The position numbers and the translations under genes are program-made. The notes under the pieces are model-generated. The model worked only from the letters and a program-made list of their open reading frames with translations, searched no databases and had not been told where the DNA came from. A stretch of 64,000 nt of DNA, taken from the NCBI RefSeq assembly GCF_014192395.1, contig NZ_JACHXW010000030.1, positions 22,512-86,511 on the forward strand. The letters run 5' to 3'. This document shows, piece by piece, positions 17,512 to 26,156 of this stretch; the stretch's first letter is position 1; the number at the start of each line of letters is the position of its first letter. This DNA is from Paenibacillus endophyticus. GTDB lineage: Bacteria > Bacillota > Bacilli > Paenibacillales > Paenibacillaceae.

Positions 17512-19227
17512 TTAGAATTGCAATTTGGTTTGTGGGTTTTTATCTTTCGCTTCTAGTAGCTTGATATATTCCTCTAGGCCAGCAGCTTGAAGCTGCTTCG
17601 CTGCTGCATCAAGAATCGTTTTCGCTTCATCCATGTCCTTCGCATAGTATGCGCGGATCATGCTTTCTTTGTACTTATCTAGCGCCATCGTTAGCTGCAA
17701 TCCTTTGCCAAATTCTCCAATAAAGGCAAGGGCAGCATAACCGTCCTTCACATCCGCATTTTTATTCTTTTCGTCATAACCCCAATAATCAGCAATGGAT
17801 AAAGCTACTTTATCTTTATCAGGTGCTAATGAAGAACCATAAGTAGCTTCACCGAAATCAACCAAATCGTTTTTGTCAGTGCCGCCTAGGTACCAGCCCC
17901 AGTCATTGCCTACTCCACCAAAGCCCAGCTTCTTTGCCTTTGCTGGATCTTTCTCAAGCAAATCCATCACTTCTTTTTTCGGTACTGGGTTTCCTTTGTC
18001 ATCCAAGTCGTAGTCGCGTCCTTCAATACCATACATCCAAAGCAGCTTACCTTCTCGAGTGGCAAGGAAATCAGCAAGCTTTACAATATCCTCTGGGTTT
18101 TTAGTTGTTTTTGGAACCGACCATCCACCATATCCGCTTTTGAAAAGCAATTCCATTTTATAAGGACCATCCACCGAGTTTAGTGGACCTACTGGAATAT
18201 AACGACCATCCTTATTTTCATCCACATAGTTATGCATCTCGCCTATAATGGCAAAGGAATTGTTCAACATACCCTCTTTGGCACGTGTTTCTTCCATGGT
18301 GTAGTACTCTAGCTGCATAAGTCCTTCTTTAAGCAGCTTCTGAACAAATTCCACACGCTTCAAGCCATAGTCCGTTTGGCTTTCATGCATAATTTTCCCT
18401 GTTGCTGCATCATGCTTGAAGCCTTCACCGTTATAGCCTGTCCATACTAAATCGTTATATAGGCTTGCACGATCGCCGCCGCCCCATATAATTGGACCGA
18501 TTGGAGAGACTTCTTTTCCGTTATTATCTTTGAAGTGTCCCTCTTTAATTTTCTTTGCAAGCTCATACAGCTGCGACGAAGTCGTAATCGTGCGCGGATC
18601 TACACCAAGCGCATCTGCAATATCTTTACGGATGTACGGGCCAGAAATATACTTTCGAACACTGTAGCCACCTTCACGGGGAATATTAATGTGCACGGAA
18701 TAAGCTGAGCCATTATACTCTGGACGAAACATTACGCCATACTCCGTATCCATTGGCAAATATCCTTTTTCAAAATATTTGCTGTATATCTTCGTGTTTT
18801 TCAAATAAGGAGCAAGATCATGGAACATATCCTCGCGCGCAGCTTTATTGATGATCTCCATCTCTGGACGGCCGCTGTGGTTCAAATAGTAGCCGATAAA
18901 GTCAGGCAAATCTCCTGCAACCAGACCAGCAGCTAACGCCTTTGTAGAATCGTCATGTCCAATCGCTTGTAGAGTTAGTTCAATACCTGTCATTGCCTTG
19001 AGCTTCGCCTGAATTTCAGGATTCATTGCCTCATCGACATCACTACCCATGAAAACCAAACCTTTAACTTTGCGATCCGCAATCCAGGTTGCCGGCTTGT
19101 CCAATGGAGTACCGCTGTTGCCTGAATTGCTTGTTGAATCAGAAGAAGACTTCCCTGTACATGCCGTCAATACAATCATTGCTGCCAACATTAGTAAAAG
19201 CGATTTCGACCAGCTTTTGTTCTTCAT
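17512..19227 (-). CDS. Extracellular solute-binding lipoprotein (LplA-like)
   Basis: This is the substrate-capturing lipoprotein of the ABC importer. The signal peptide ends in the lipobox IVLTAC (Cys23) followed by a serine-rich linker. At 571 residues it belongs to the large LplA/YtcQ-type family 1 binding proteins, as shown by ISGPYIRKDIADALGVDP, the TSSQLYELAKKIKEG hinge region and YGGWSVPKTTKNPEDIVKLADFLATREG. Unusually it lies between the two permease genes, the normal order for lplB-lplA-lplC-like clusters in Paenibacillus. The ligand is unknown; the phosphoesterase neighbours suggest a phosphorylated compound. Confidence 0.92.
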   Translation of the reverse strand: MKNKSWSKSLLLMLAAMIVLTACTGKSSSDSTSNSGNSGTPLDKPATWIADRKVKGLVFMGSDVDEAMNPEIQAKLKAMTGIELTLQAIGHDDSTKALAAGLVAGDLPDFIGYYLNHSGRPEMEIINKAAREDMFHDLAPYLKNTKIYSKYFEKGYLPMDTEYGVMFRPEYNGSAYSVHINIPREGGYSVRKYISGPYIRKDIADALGVDPRTITTSSQLYELAKKIKEGHFKDNNGKEVSPIGPIIWGGGDRASLYNDLVWTGYNGEGFKHDAATGKIMHESQTDYGLKRVEFVQKLLKEGLMQLEYYTMEETRAKEGMLNNSFAIIGEMHNYVDENKDGRYIPVGPLNSVDGPYKMELLFKSGYGGWSVPKTTKNPEDIVKLADFLATREGKLLWMYGIEGRDYDLDDKGNPVPKKEVMDLLEKDPAKAKKLGFGGVGNDWGWYLGGTDKNDLVDFGEATYGSSLAPDKDKVALSIADYWGYDEKNKNADVKDGYAALAFIGEFGKGLQLTMALDKYKESMIRAYYAKDMDEAKTILDAAAKQLQAAGLEEYIKLLEAKDKNPQTKLQF

Positions 19228-19284
19228 TGCTGAATTCTCCCTCTCCCTGACTATCTTTTTCTATTTGTGAAGGCTTGCGCCATA

Positions 19285-20253
19285 TCACCACAACGAAGTT
19301 TCAAACCATTTGCGAGATGCTTTATTAACAGCTAGTACAAGAATCAAGCCGATAATACTTTGCATCAAACCAAGTGCTGTTCCAAAGCCAAACTGTCCAC
19401 TTTCAAGGCCCATATAAATAATGTAGGTGTCCAGTATTTCGGATATATTCATATTGCCTGGCGTTTTCAGCATGTAAATCTGATCAAAGCCTGCTGATAG
19501 AATATTGCCAAGGGATAATATAAAAACGATAAGAATCGTTGAGCGTATGCCTGGGAGTGTAACATGCCATATCTGACGCAATCTGCTGGCACCATCTATT
19601 TTCGCAGCCTCATATAACGAAAGGTTAATGCCCACTATGGCAGCAAAATAAATTATGGAGCTCCAGCCGATCTCCTTCCATATATGGCTCCAGAACATAA
19701 TCGGATAAAACGCACTTTCCTTCATTAAGAAGAACGTGCTTCCATCTCCGCCAAACCATGAAATAACTTGATTGACTAGTCCTGTATCCGGCGCAAGCAT
19801 GCGCTCGGTAAGTCCAATGACTATGACCCAAGATAGAAAATGCGGTAAGTATGCAATACCTTGAAATAATCCTTGTATTTTTTTACGCTTTATTTCAGCA
19901 AACATTAGGGCAAGAATAATTGGAAATGGCATGGCCAGAAATACTTTCATGGCACTAATGACCAGTGTATTTTTTATAATTTTCCAGCTCTGCGGGTCCA
20001 TGAAAAACATTTCAAAATATCTTAAGCCAATCCATGGACTGCCTAAAATCCCTTTGTTGAATTGATAATCCTTAAATGCCAGTACAAGACCAGTCATAGG
20101 CCAATATGAGAAAATAATAAAGAATACAATACATGGCAGCAGCATCAAATAGAGTTGATAATGCCTACCTATTCGCTTCAACGTTCTATTTCCTGCGGTT
20201 GGTTCGATATGTCTCTTATCTCCTCCAGCAGCTACCGATACTTTCGAGCTCAT
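19285..20253 (-). CDS. Carbohydrate ABC importer permease (LplB-like, CUT1)
   Basis: This is the first membrane subunit of the importer. The 322 residues begin with a polar tail and then RHYQLYLMLLPCIVFFIIFSYWPM, the typical LplB opening, followed by six helices and the EAA loop SLYEAAKIDGASRLRQIWHVTLP (about 215-237). AAGGAG precedes the ATG by about 11 nt, directly after the broken glycerophosphodiesterase gene. The solute-binding gene follows after 57 nt. Confidence 0.92.
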   Translation of the reverse strand: MSSKVSVAAGGDKRHIEPTAGNRTLKRIGRHYQLYLMLLPCIVFFIIFSYWPMTGLVLAFKDYQFNKGILGSPWIGLRYFEMFFMDPQSWKIIKNTLVISAMKVFLAMPFPIILALMFAEIKRKKIQGLFQGIAYLPHFLSWVIVIGLTERMLAPDTGLVNQVISWFGGDGSTFFLMKESAFYPIMFWSHIWKEIGWSSIIYFAAIVGINLSLYEAAKIDGASRLRQIWHVTLPGIRSTILIVFILSLGNILSAGFDQIYMLKTPGNMNISEILDTYIIYMGLESGQFGFGTALGLMQSIIGLILVLAVNKASRKWFETSLW

Positions 20254-20273
20254 GCTGTTCGTACTCCTTTCTT

Positions 20274-20571
20274 CTAAGAAGCTTCTTCATTAATCAAAGC
20301 CTTCAGCTTCTCCACCTACATCGTTGTAATGCTGTCTGCTCCTAGCTGCAGACATCTCTGCAACTGCTCTGTCTTATTTTCTATATAAACAGAACCTAAA
20401 AGCTCGTGCTCCCTGCAGCAGTATCAGTTCTCCCTTGCCCATCACTCGTACATCGACCTCTGCGATATCTGCTTGATGCTGAATAGCTTCCATGAAGGAG
20501 TTCCAAGTATTGTCTGGTGCATGACCAAAACCTGTATGTGCGGTTACAAGTGTGTATTTCCCCAGCTTCAT
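20274..20571 (-). pseudogene. Broken glycerophosphodiester phosphodiesterase (GDPD)
   Basis: The N-terminus reads YTLVTAHTGFGHAPDNTWNS and FMEAIQHQADIAEVDVRVM, matching the GDPD opening AHRG-x-x-x-x-PENT...A-x-x-x-G-A-D-x-x-E-x-D-V. After GELILLQGARAF the protein jumps, in another frame, to VYIENKTEQLQRCLQLGADS and ITTM, then a TAG and VEKLKALINEEAS. The last part matches the GDPD C-terminus (...GVDGIITDxP). About 150 central residues, including most catalytic ones, are lost. Starting ATG 20571 is 32 nt past the phosphoesterase stop. Its place inside the operon shows that the pathway once included a GDPD. Confidence 0.82.
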
Positions 20572-20602
20572 AGCATAAGCTCTTTTTTCATAATCAAGCT
20601 CG

Positions 20603-22366
20603 TTAACAATTTCCTTTGTTTTGCTCTGCAAAAGCAAATCTTGCAGCAAAATTAAATTCCAACTCAAACTCGTCATAGCGCCCAGTTAAAAAAAGATAAT
20701 CAGGATATTGCAGCACTGTATCCTCAGAGAGCTTGGCAACCCAAGGAGAAAAGCTTCGGCATTTTATAGCATTGTTTTGCTCGTCCATCTCCACTAATCG
20801 AAGCCAGCCGTTTCCGCCTCGGTAACGATCCTGATAATTCACCAGCATTTGAATTACTTCCTGTCTATTTTTGTTGGAGCGAACTTGATGCACGTTGCCA
20901 TTAAAATGTCCATTAACAGTCATAAACACTTGTTCATACGGGAAAATAAGCTGTTCCCATATGAATGCACCATTCTCTGATTGATGCGGTACGTTTGTTT
21001 CACCATCAGGAAGCATATAGATCAGGTCGTGAGATACTAGAATAGTTGGATAATTAGCATACTTATTTAATATTTCCTTGCACCAAGCTGCGTCCTCATG
21101 CAGATTTTTCATATCGACCAATAGCCACAAGTAGCAGTAACTGCCTGCATTTTTAATCGCATATGAGCTATAACGTGAAGGTGAGAAGCCTTTATAATAA
21201 GCTTTGCTAGCAAAGCGCTCCGGTCCGAAAAATCGAAGATACGCATGAGTATCATCGTAATCATGGTTGCCGGCAGTTGCCATATAGGCAGAATGACTCT
21301 CATCCAGCTTTAACACCGCTGACGATGCCCTATTCCATTCAACGGTAGAGTCATTATTATGAACAAAATCACCAACAAAGGCGGTCATCTCAATTTGCAA
21401 ATGATGCTGCTGCTTCGCAATCCACTCTGTCTGCGCATCGAGCATTTCTGGATTCAAGTACGATTGCATTTGTGGATCAGGTACAAACACGAAGTGATAG
21501 TTATTGTCTCCTGTAAGCTGCGGTTCTCCAGTATAGCTGCCTTTAAGAAGCTCCTCTTCTGCAGTAAAAGAAAGCAAATCTTTCGGATGAAGCGCCTGAC
21601 CTGAAATTCTGATTTCCTGAATAACTCCGCTGAATAAGGAGTCGACTCGACCAGCCCATTCGGAAGCTCCGATATTCCATCCGTTTCCTTCTATAGCTGC
21701 TATACCGACAATAGGCTCAACAGGACTGTTATAATCACAGATGCCATTTACATATATCAAGGTTCTTTTAGTATCATTAACAATGGCAATATGATGCCAT
21801 TTGCCCTCATCCAAGTAACGTGACCAGCTTGTAGTAGAGGTTCTCATATTCATTGGGTGGCTGACCCATTGGATCTCCTTGCAGTTGGACACAGACATGG
21901 TCGCCAGCACCTCAGCTTCGCCGCTTCGGTCAAGCTCTGCACCTTGCCCTTGTCGTGTTACAACTCCCATCCAGCTGTGAATCTTCTCATCAAATGGAGC
22001 TGGCAGGCGAATAATCGCTTCAAATGTAAAGCCTTCATCAAAAATCTCATTATTTAATGGCGCATGCTCTTCTGTGCGAAAATAGTAACCATTTCCTTTA
22101 TCGTTTACATCGTTATGGAAGTGCAGGAAGGTATCAGCCCCGCTATGTTCCCACGTCATACTATTGACTGCTTCTACCGGCTCAGTATTTGTTGTCGTTG
22201 CAATTGCTAGTTTAATGCTATTGCCATTCCCGCTTTCATCCCGTATAACGAGGTCCTTCTCTTTAACAGATCCGCCTAGCACGCTTTCTAGTGAAAACCT
22301 CCAATGAGCGAGAGGTGTGAAAGGATGCTTTAATGCCATTGCATCATATGCTCGTTCATGTTTCAT
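20603..22366 (-). CDS. LamG-domain metallophosphoesterase
   Basis: This 587-residue protein has two domains. The N-terminal part (about 15-235) is a LamG/concanavalin-like jellyroll, seen in HHIAIVNDTKRTLIYVNG and GRVDSLFSGVIQEIRISGQAL. The C-terminal part (about 285-560) is a calcineurin-type phosphoesterase: DPQMQS (about 296), VGDFVHNND (about 328), GNHDYDD (about 365), SHDLIY (about 444) and GHFNGNVHQV (about 487). No signal peptide is visible, which is odd because LamG modules are usually extracellular. It starts immediately after the HAD gene stop. The last 20 residues may be altered by the neighbouring decay. Confidence 0.88.
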   Translation of the reverse strand: MKHERAYDAMALKHPFTPLAHWRFSLESVLGGSVKEKDLVIRDESGNGNSIKLAIATTTNTEPVEAVNSMTWEHSGADTFLHFHNDVNDKGNGYYFRTEEHAPLNNEIFDEGFTFEAIIRLPAPFDEKIHSWMGVVTRQGQGAELDRSGEAEVLATMSVSNCKEIQWVSHPMNMRTSTTSWSRYLDEGKWHHIAIVNDTKRTLIYVNGICDYNSPVEPIVGIAAIEGNGWNIGASEWAGRVDSLFSGVIQEIRISGQALHPKDLLSFTAEEELLKGSYTGEPQLTGDNNYHFVFVPDPQMQSYLNPEMLDAQTEWIAKQQHHLQIEMTAFVGDFVHNNDSTVEWNRASSAVLKLDESHSAYMATAGNHDYDDTHAYLRFFGPERFASKAYYKGFSPSRYSSYAIKNAGSYCYLWLLVDMKNLHEDAAWCKEILNKYANYPTILVSHDLIYMLPDGETNVPHQSENGAFIWEQLIFPYEQVFMTVNGHFNGNVHQVRSNKNRQEVIQMLVNYQDRYRGGNGWLRLVEMDEQNNAIKCRSFSPWVAKLSEDTVLQYPDYLFLTGRYDEFELEFNFAARFAFAEQNKGNC

Positions 22367-22909
22367 TTACATAACCTCCACTGCTTTGTTCATGAATAAC
22401 GCCCTTACATCCAGCCAATTGTTTACTCTCGTAAAGCCTGTTGCAAATCGATTATGAGGGGCACTATACAATATCCCTTTCCCTCTGAATAACTGAAGCT
22501 GATTCACATTGTCATCAATTAAGTAATCAGCGTGAATGATGCTTTTATCTCCGCAAAATACGATATGACTATCTGGAATGCTAGGAAAATGCTCCTTAAG
22601 CCATTCGTACTTTGCCTTAAAGGAAGCCGGCACCTCCATCGCTGCTGTTGCAATGAAAATCTCATATTGCTCCTGGAGCTCAAGGATTACCGTCTGACTA
22701 TCCGAAATGACATCTAGCCCTCTGAAAAACGTTTCAGAAGTATAAAAGCTCTCGATTTCTTTTCGAAAATGCGGTCTGACTTGAATCAAGTTTTTACTTT
22801 TAAGCTCATCTTCAGTAACATCCTGATCATATAGTTGATTAAATAATTTCAGAAGTGAGATTGATGTATTGGCAATAACCTCATCCATATCTATAGCAAT
22901 CCGCTTCAA
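22367..22909 (-). CDS. 5'(3')-deoxyribonucleotidase-like HAD phosphatase
   Basis: The 180-residue HAD hydrolase of the NT5C type begins KRIAIDMDEVIAN, with nucleophile D7 and D9, and has the FIATAAMEVP motif (about 98-107) supplying the motif II Thr. HADYLIDDNVNQL (about 143-155) supplies the metal-binding aspartates. NT5C-family enzymes dephosphorylate deoxynucleoside monophosphates, but many bacterial members are uncharacterised. The stop and the next ATG are adjacent, so it is translated with the LamG-phosphoesterase. It adds a fourth phosphatase-type fold to the operon. Confidence 0.88.
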   Translation of the reverse strand: MKRIAIDMDEVIANTSISLLKLFNQLYDQDVTEDELKSKNLIQVRPHFRKEIESFYTSETFFRGLDVISDSQTVILELQEQYEIFIATAAMEVPASFKAKYEWLKEHFPSIPDSHIVFCGDKSIIHADYLIDDNVNQLQLFRGKGILYSAPHNRFATGFTRVNNWLDVRALFMNKAVEVM

Positions 22910-22983
22910 ATTCTAGTTCCTCCTGCTCATCTAAGCTGTCTATTCTGTGTAGCCCCTTCTTCAAACAAAACTTCTTCTATTCG

Positions 22984-23760
22984 CTACTCTGCCTCAGCTA
23001 TGAAAACCCGTATATCTCTATCCGACAAATATTGCTTCCATTCCGGACTGCAGTGCTTGTCTGTAATAAACATATAGACATCATCCAAGGGACATACATT
23101 AGCAAAGGTCGTTCTTCCTAGCTTCGAGGAATCCGCCAGGATGAACGCTTCATCAGCTCTATCCATCATCATTCTTGAAATTTTGGCCTCGGACAACTCA
23201 TAGTCGGTAATTCCATCTACTAAAGAAACCCCTCCAGCTGAGATAAACGCTTTGTTCACTCGTAATTGATTGAGCACCAAATCAGCCAACGGACCTTCTA
23301 CTGATTTTTGTCGCTTGTTAACTTCACCGCCAATGAAAATGATTCTTCCCGGAAAGCTCTCAAGAGCCAGCAGCAGTGTCGGCGTCGAATGGGTAATGAT
23401 CGTCACGTCCCTACTTTCTCCCAGGTTGCGAATAATTTCAATGGTGGTTGTGCCATTGCCAAGCATGACTGTATCTCCATCATTGATTAAAGCTGCTGCT
23501 TGTTTTCCGATTGCTGCCTTTTCCTCCGCATTAAGCCTTGTCTTAATTTCGTAAGGAAGCTCCTGTGAATCCGATTCAAGCTTGACTGCTCCTCCGTGCA
23601 CCTTTTTCAAATTGCCTTCCCGATCGAGACGCTCCAAATCTCTGCGAATCGTCTCAGCAGATACTTGCAGCTGATCAGCCAGAACCGGAACTTCAACCCG
23701 GCCGTCCCTTCTTAACGCCTCTAAAATTCTCTTCTTTCTTTTCTCGAACGACAGAGACAT
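22984..23760 (-). CDS. DeoR/GlpR-family transcriptional regulator
   Basis: The N-terminal winged helix-turn-helix (about 5-57) reads RVEVPVLADQLQVSAETIRR and ends in KVHGGAV, the DeoR hallmark. The C-terminal sugar-phosphate sensor domain (about 75-235) has INDGDTVMLGNGTTT. Such repressors are usually released by a phosphorylated sugar. The frame extends to TTG 23766, but GAGG lies 8-9 nt before ATG 23760, giving 258 residues. It heads the operon and probably controls it through the TTGTGG boxes just upstream. Confidence 0.93.
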   Translation of the reverse strand: MSLSFEKRKKRILEALRRDGRVEVPVLADQLQVSAETIRRDLERLDREGNLKKVHGGAVKLESDSQELPYEIKTRLNAEEKAAIGKQAAALINDGDTVMLGNGTTTIEIIRNLGESRDVTIITHSTPTLLLALESFPGRIIFIGGEVNKRQKSVEGPLADLVLNQLRVNKAFISAGGVSLVDGITDYELSEAKISRMMMDRADEAFILADSSKLGRTTFANVCPLDDVYMFITDKHCSPEWKQYLSDRDIRVFIAEAE

Positions 23761-23797
23761 ATGCAAACCTCACATTCAAAATATTTGCATCACTTTT

Positions 23798-23929
23798 TTG
23801 TGGATTATTATTGTTTATTGTGGATTAATTACAATCTTAATACCGAAATGTCAGCTGAGAGTTAACTACTCGTGGATTTTATGTTAATTTTACATGTTTT
23901 ACTGATTTGAAAACCACAATATTCCACAA
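23798..23929. promoter_or_regulatory. Cluster of TTGTGG boxes, likely DeoR operators
   Basis: TTGTGGATTA occurs at 23798-23807 and again at 23818-23827, exactly 20 bp (two helical turns) apart. Two reverse copies, CCACAA at 23914-23919 and 23924-23929, are 10 bp apart. The region is AT-rich and sits just upstream of the DeoR gene. Direct repeats spaced by whole turns fit DeoR-type oligomers. Operator function is inferred. Confidence 0.6.
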
Positions 23930-24019
23930 ATCATGACTGTTTTCAAAAATGCTATTGGCGTTTGTGTTGGTTTTGGCTGATGGTTCCTGCTTCTAAAACA
24001 ACAAAAAAAGCCCAAGCTA

Positions 24020-24262
24020 TACGCTTAAGCTTTAATCACACATTCCGATGACACATCAGGGCAGGCCCACTATCCGACCAATCAAGCGTGAGCATTCGAA
24101 ACCCTTCGAAGTAGCAGCCCGTTGCATGATCCTTAAATCGAGAAAGGTGTTTAGGCCTTGCTGCGATTCCGTTCAAACATGGAATCATCGATCACCAATA
24201 CGGATACACGGTTTTCACCAGTGATCGGACGAATCTTATCGTAGTGGAGGAACTATGCAAGG
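24020..24262 (-). pseudogene. Decayed IS4-family transposase fragment
   Basis: The minus strand reads RPITGENRVSVLVIDDSMFE then RNRSKA, the segment around the first catalytic aspartate of IS4-type transposases (DDSxFDRNRSK). After stops and shifts, similarity resumes with DHATGCYFEGFRML and LIGWSDSG-like residues. Only a central fragment remains, with several stops. No inverted repeats were found. Confidence 0.75.
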
Positions 24263-24416
24263 ACAAAAGTCCATTAAAATCTCAAATGTGTCAAATGAGC
24301 TACTTTAGCGCCCACGCAGTCCGTTAGAACCTTCATTATAGAAATTCCATCATTTTTCAACAGCCAGATATATAGACTTTCGCTCCTTAATCGAATGTGC
24401 TGTTACACACACACGA

Positions 24417-24459
24417 AGCAGTTGGAGAAAAATCAATCGTTTTCCTCCAACTGCTTTTT
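24417..24459. terminator. Hairpin after the malic enzyme gene
   Basis: AGCAGTTGGAG (24417-24427) pairs with CTCCAACTGCT (24445-24455), with extra AAAA/TTTT pairing inside. It starts 10 bases past the malic enzyme stop. The T-run is better on the plus strand, so it may act in both directions. Confidence 0.7.
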
Positions 24460-24464
24460 GTAAT

Positions 24465-25898
24465 TCACCCTTTTTTCTGCTCTGATCGATCAAGCCGGTA
24501 CTCAAGAGGAATACGGCGGGCGACTTTCGTTTCAATTGCAGCCTTGATTACTGCATCGCGCACTTTGTCAACAACGCTCTCGTTGAATATACTTGGGATA
24601 ATGTACTGCTCACTCCGTTCATCGTCTGTTACAACTGAGGCGATAGCAACGGCAGCGGCTAATTTCATTTCTTCATTAATAGTCGCTGCTCTACAATCAA
24701 GGGCACCGCGAAATATGCCGGGAAAACAAAGCACATTGTTAATCTGATTCGGATAATCGCTGCGCCCTGTTGCAATAACGCGCACTAGTGGTTCGGCAAT
24801 GTCTGGCTCAATCTCTGGCTCTGGATTGGCCATGGCAAATACGATCGCTTCAGTAGCCATTTTTTCTATATGCTCTACTGTTAAAACACCAGGCTGAGAA
24901 ACGCCGATAAATACATCAGCATTGTCTATCGCTTCCAACAAACCACCCGCCACGTAATGTAATTGTTGCTGCTCCGATAACCACTGCCACATTGGATTGT
25001 CATAGGATTCTTGCGGATTTAGTGCACCATACCGATCTACTGCGACTAGATGCTGTACACCTGCTGCCAACAGCATTTTGCAGCAAGCAGAGCCAGCAGA
25101 GCCAATTCCATTCACAACAATTTTAATATCCGTGATTGATTTACCTACTACTTTTAGAGCATTAATTAAGCCTGCGAGTACAACAACGGCTGTTCCGTGC
25201 TGATCATCGTGAAATACAGGAATATCTAGCTCTGCAGACAATCTCTTTTCTATTTCAAAACAGCGCGGCGCGCTTATGTCTTCCAAATTAATTCCACCAA
25301 AAATGGGAGCTAATTGCTTAATCGCTTGAATCAATTGCTCAGTATCCTGTGTATCTAAGCAGATAGGAAATGCGTCAACTCCCGCTAGCTGTTTAAACAG
25401 CATCGCCTTACCTTCCATAACAGGAATCGCTGCAAGAGGACCAATATTACCAAGCCCAAGTACAGCAGTACCATCCGTTACAACAGCAACAGTATTACGT
25501 TTAATCGTTAATGAGAAAGCTTTCTTCGGATTTTCTTCTATCGCTTTACACACTCTTGCGACACCGGGCGTATATACTTTAGATAAATCACTTCTATTTT
25601 TAATACGTGCTTTGGGCTCCACACTGATTTTCCCACCGAGATGAGCAAGAAAAATACTGTCAGACACATTAATTAATCGAACATGGGATAAGCTTTTAAC
25701 CGAATCAACTACATGCTGATAAGAACTATCAGATACATTGACCGTAATGTCACGAGTCGTCATATGCTTGCCTGATGAAATTACATCTATTGCAACTACA
25801 TCTCCACTTGCTTGACTAATCGCATTAACAATTTCTCCAAATGTCGCTGCATTTTTATCCATTTCTAGTCGTAAAATGACAGTCGTACTTACAGACAT
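24465..25898 (-). CDS. NAD(P)-dependent malic enzyme with ACT domain
   Basis: Oxidative decarboxylation of malate to pyruvate. The 477 residues have an N-terminal ACT-like regulatory domain (about 1-85), the malic N-terminal domain with SKVYTPGVARVC (about 106-117) and GLGNIGPLAAIPVMEGK, the metal-binding INLEDISAPRCFEIE (about 200) and FHDDQHGTAVV (about 225), and the NAD-binding VNGIGSAGSACCKMLL (about 255-270). It is monocistronic with a hairpin behind it. ACT-containing malic enzymes are common in Bacillales and Clostridia. It could help to use the 2-oxoglutarate produced by the pentose operon, but nothing in the sequence links them. Confidence 0.93.
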   Translation of the reverse strand: MSVSTTVILRLEMDKNAATFGEIVNAISQASGDVVAIDVISSGKHMTTRDITVNVSDSSYQHVVDSVKSLSHVRLINVSDSIFLAHLGGKISVEPKARIKNRSDLSKVYTPGVARVCKAIEENPKKAFSLTIKRNTVAVVTDGTAVLGLGNIGPLAAIPVMEGKAMLFKQLAGVDAFPICLDTQDTEQLIQAIKQLAPIFGGINLEDISAPRCFEIEKRLSAELDIPVFHDDQHGTAVVVLAGLINALKVVGKSITDIKIVVNGIGSAGSACCKMLLAAGVQHLVAVDRYGALNPQESYDNPMWQWLSEQQQLHYVAGGLLEAIDNADVFIGVSQPGVLTVEHIEKMATEAIVFAMANPEPEIEPDIAEPLVRVIATGRSDYPNQINNVLCFPGIFRGALDCRAATINEEMKLAAAVAIASVVTDDERSEQYIIPSIFNESVVDKVRDAVIKAAIETKVARRIPLEYRLDRSEQKKG

Positions 25899-26156
25899 CG
25901 AATGTCTCCTTCGTAAATTTATTTTCGTATCTCAATTCATAGCTCCAGATAGCTACATAACGCATCGTGATAGATACGTTTGTATGTCGCATTCACAATA
26001 TTCAATAAATGGATAGAGTAGCTGTTTGTTCACGTCTGTAGTGTCCTAGAATCTCCTATCAGCAGTAAACTCCCCATGAGTATAGCCTGTCTGTAACAAG
26101 ACTAACCCTGCTAAGTATCATTGTTATTGACAGGCTAATGCGTGAAACAATCAATA

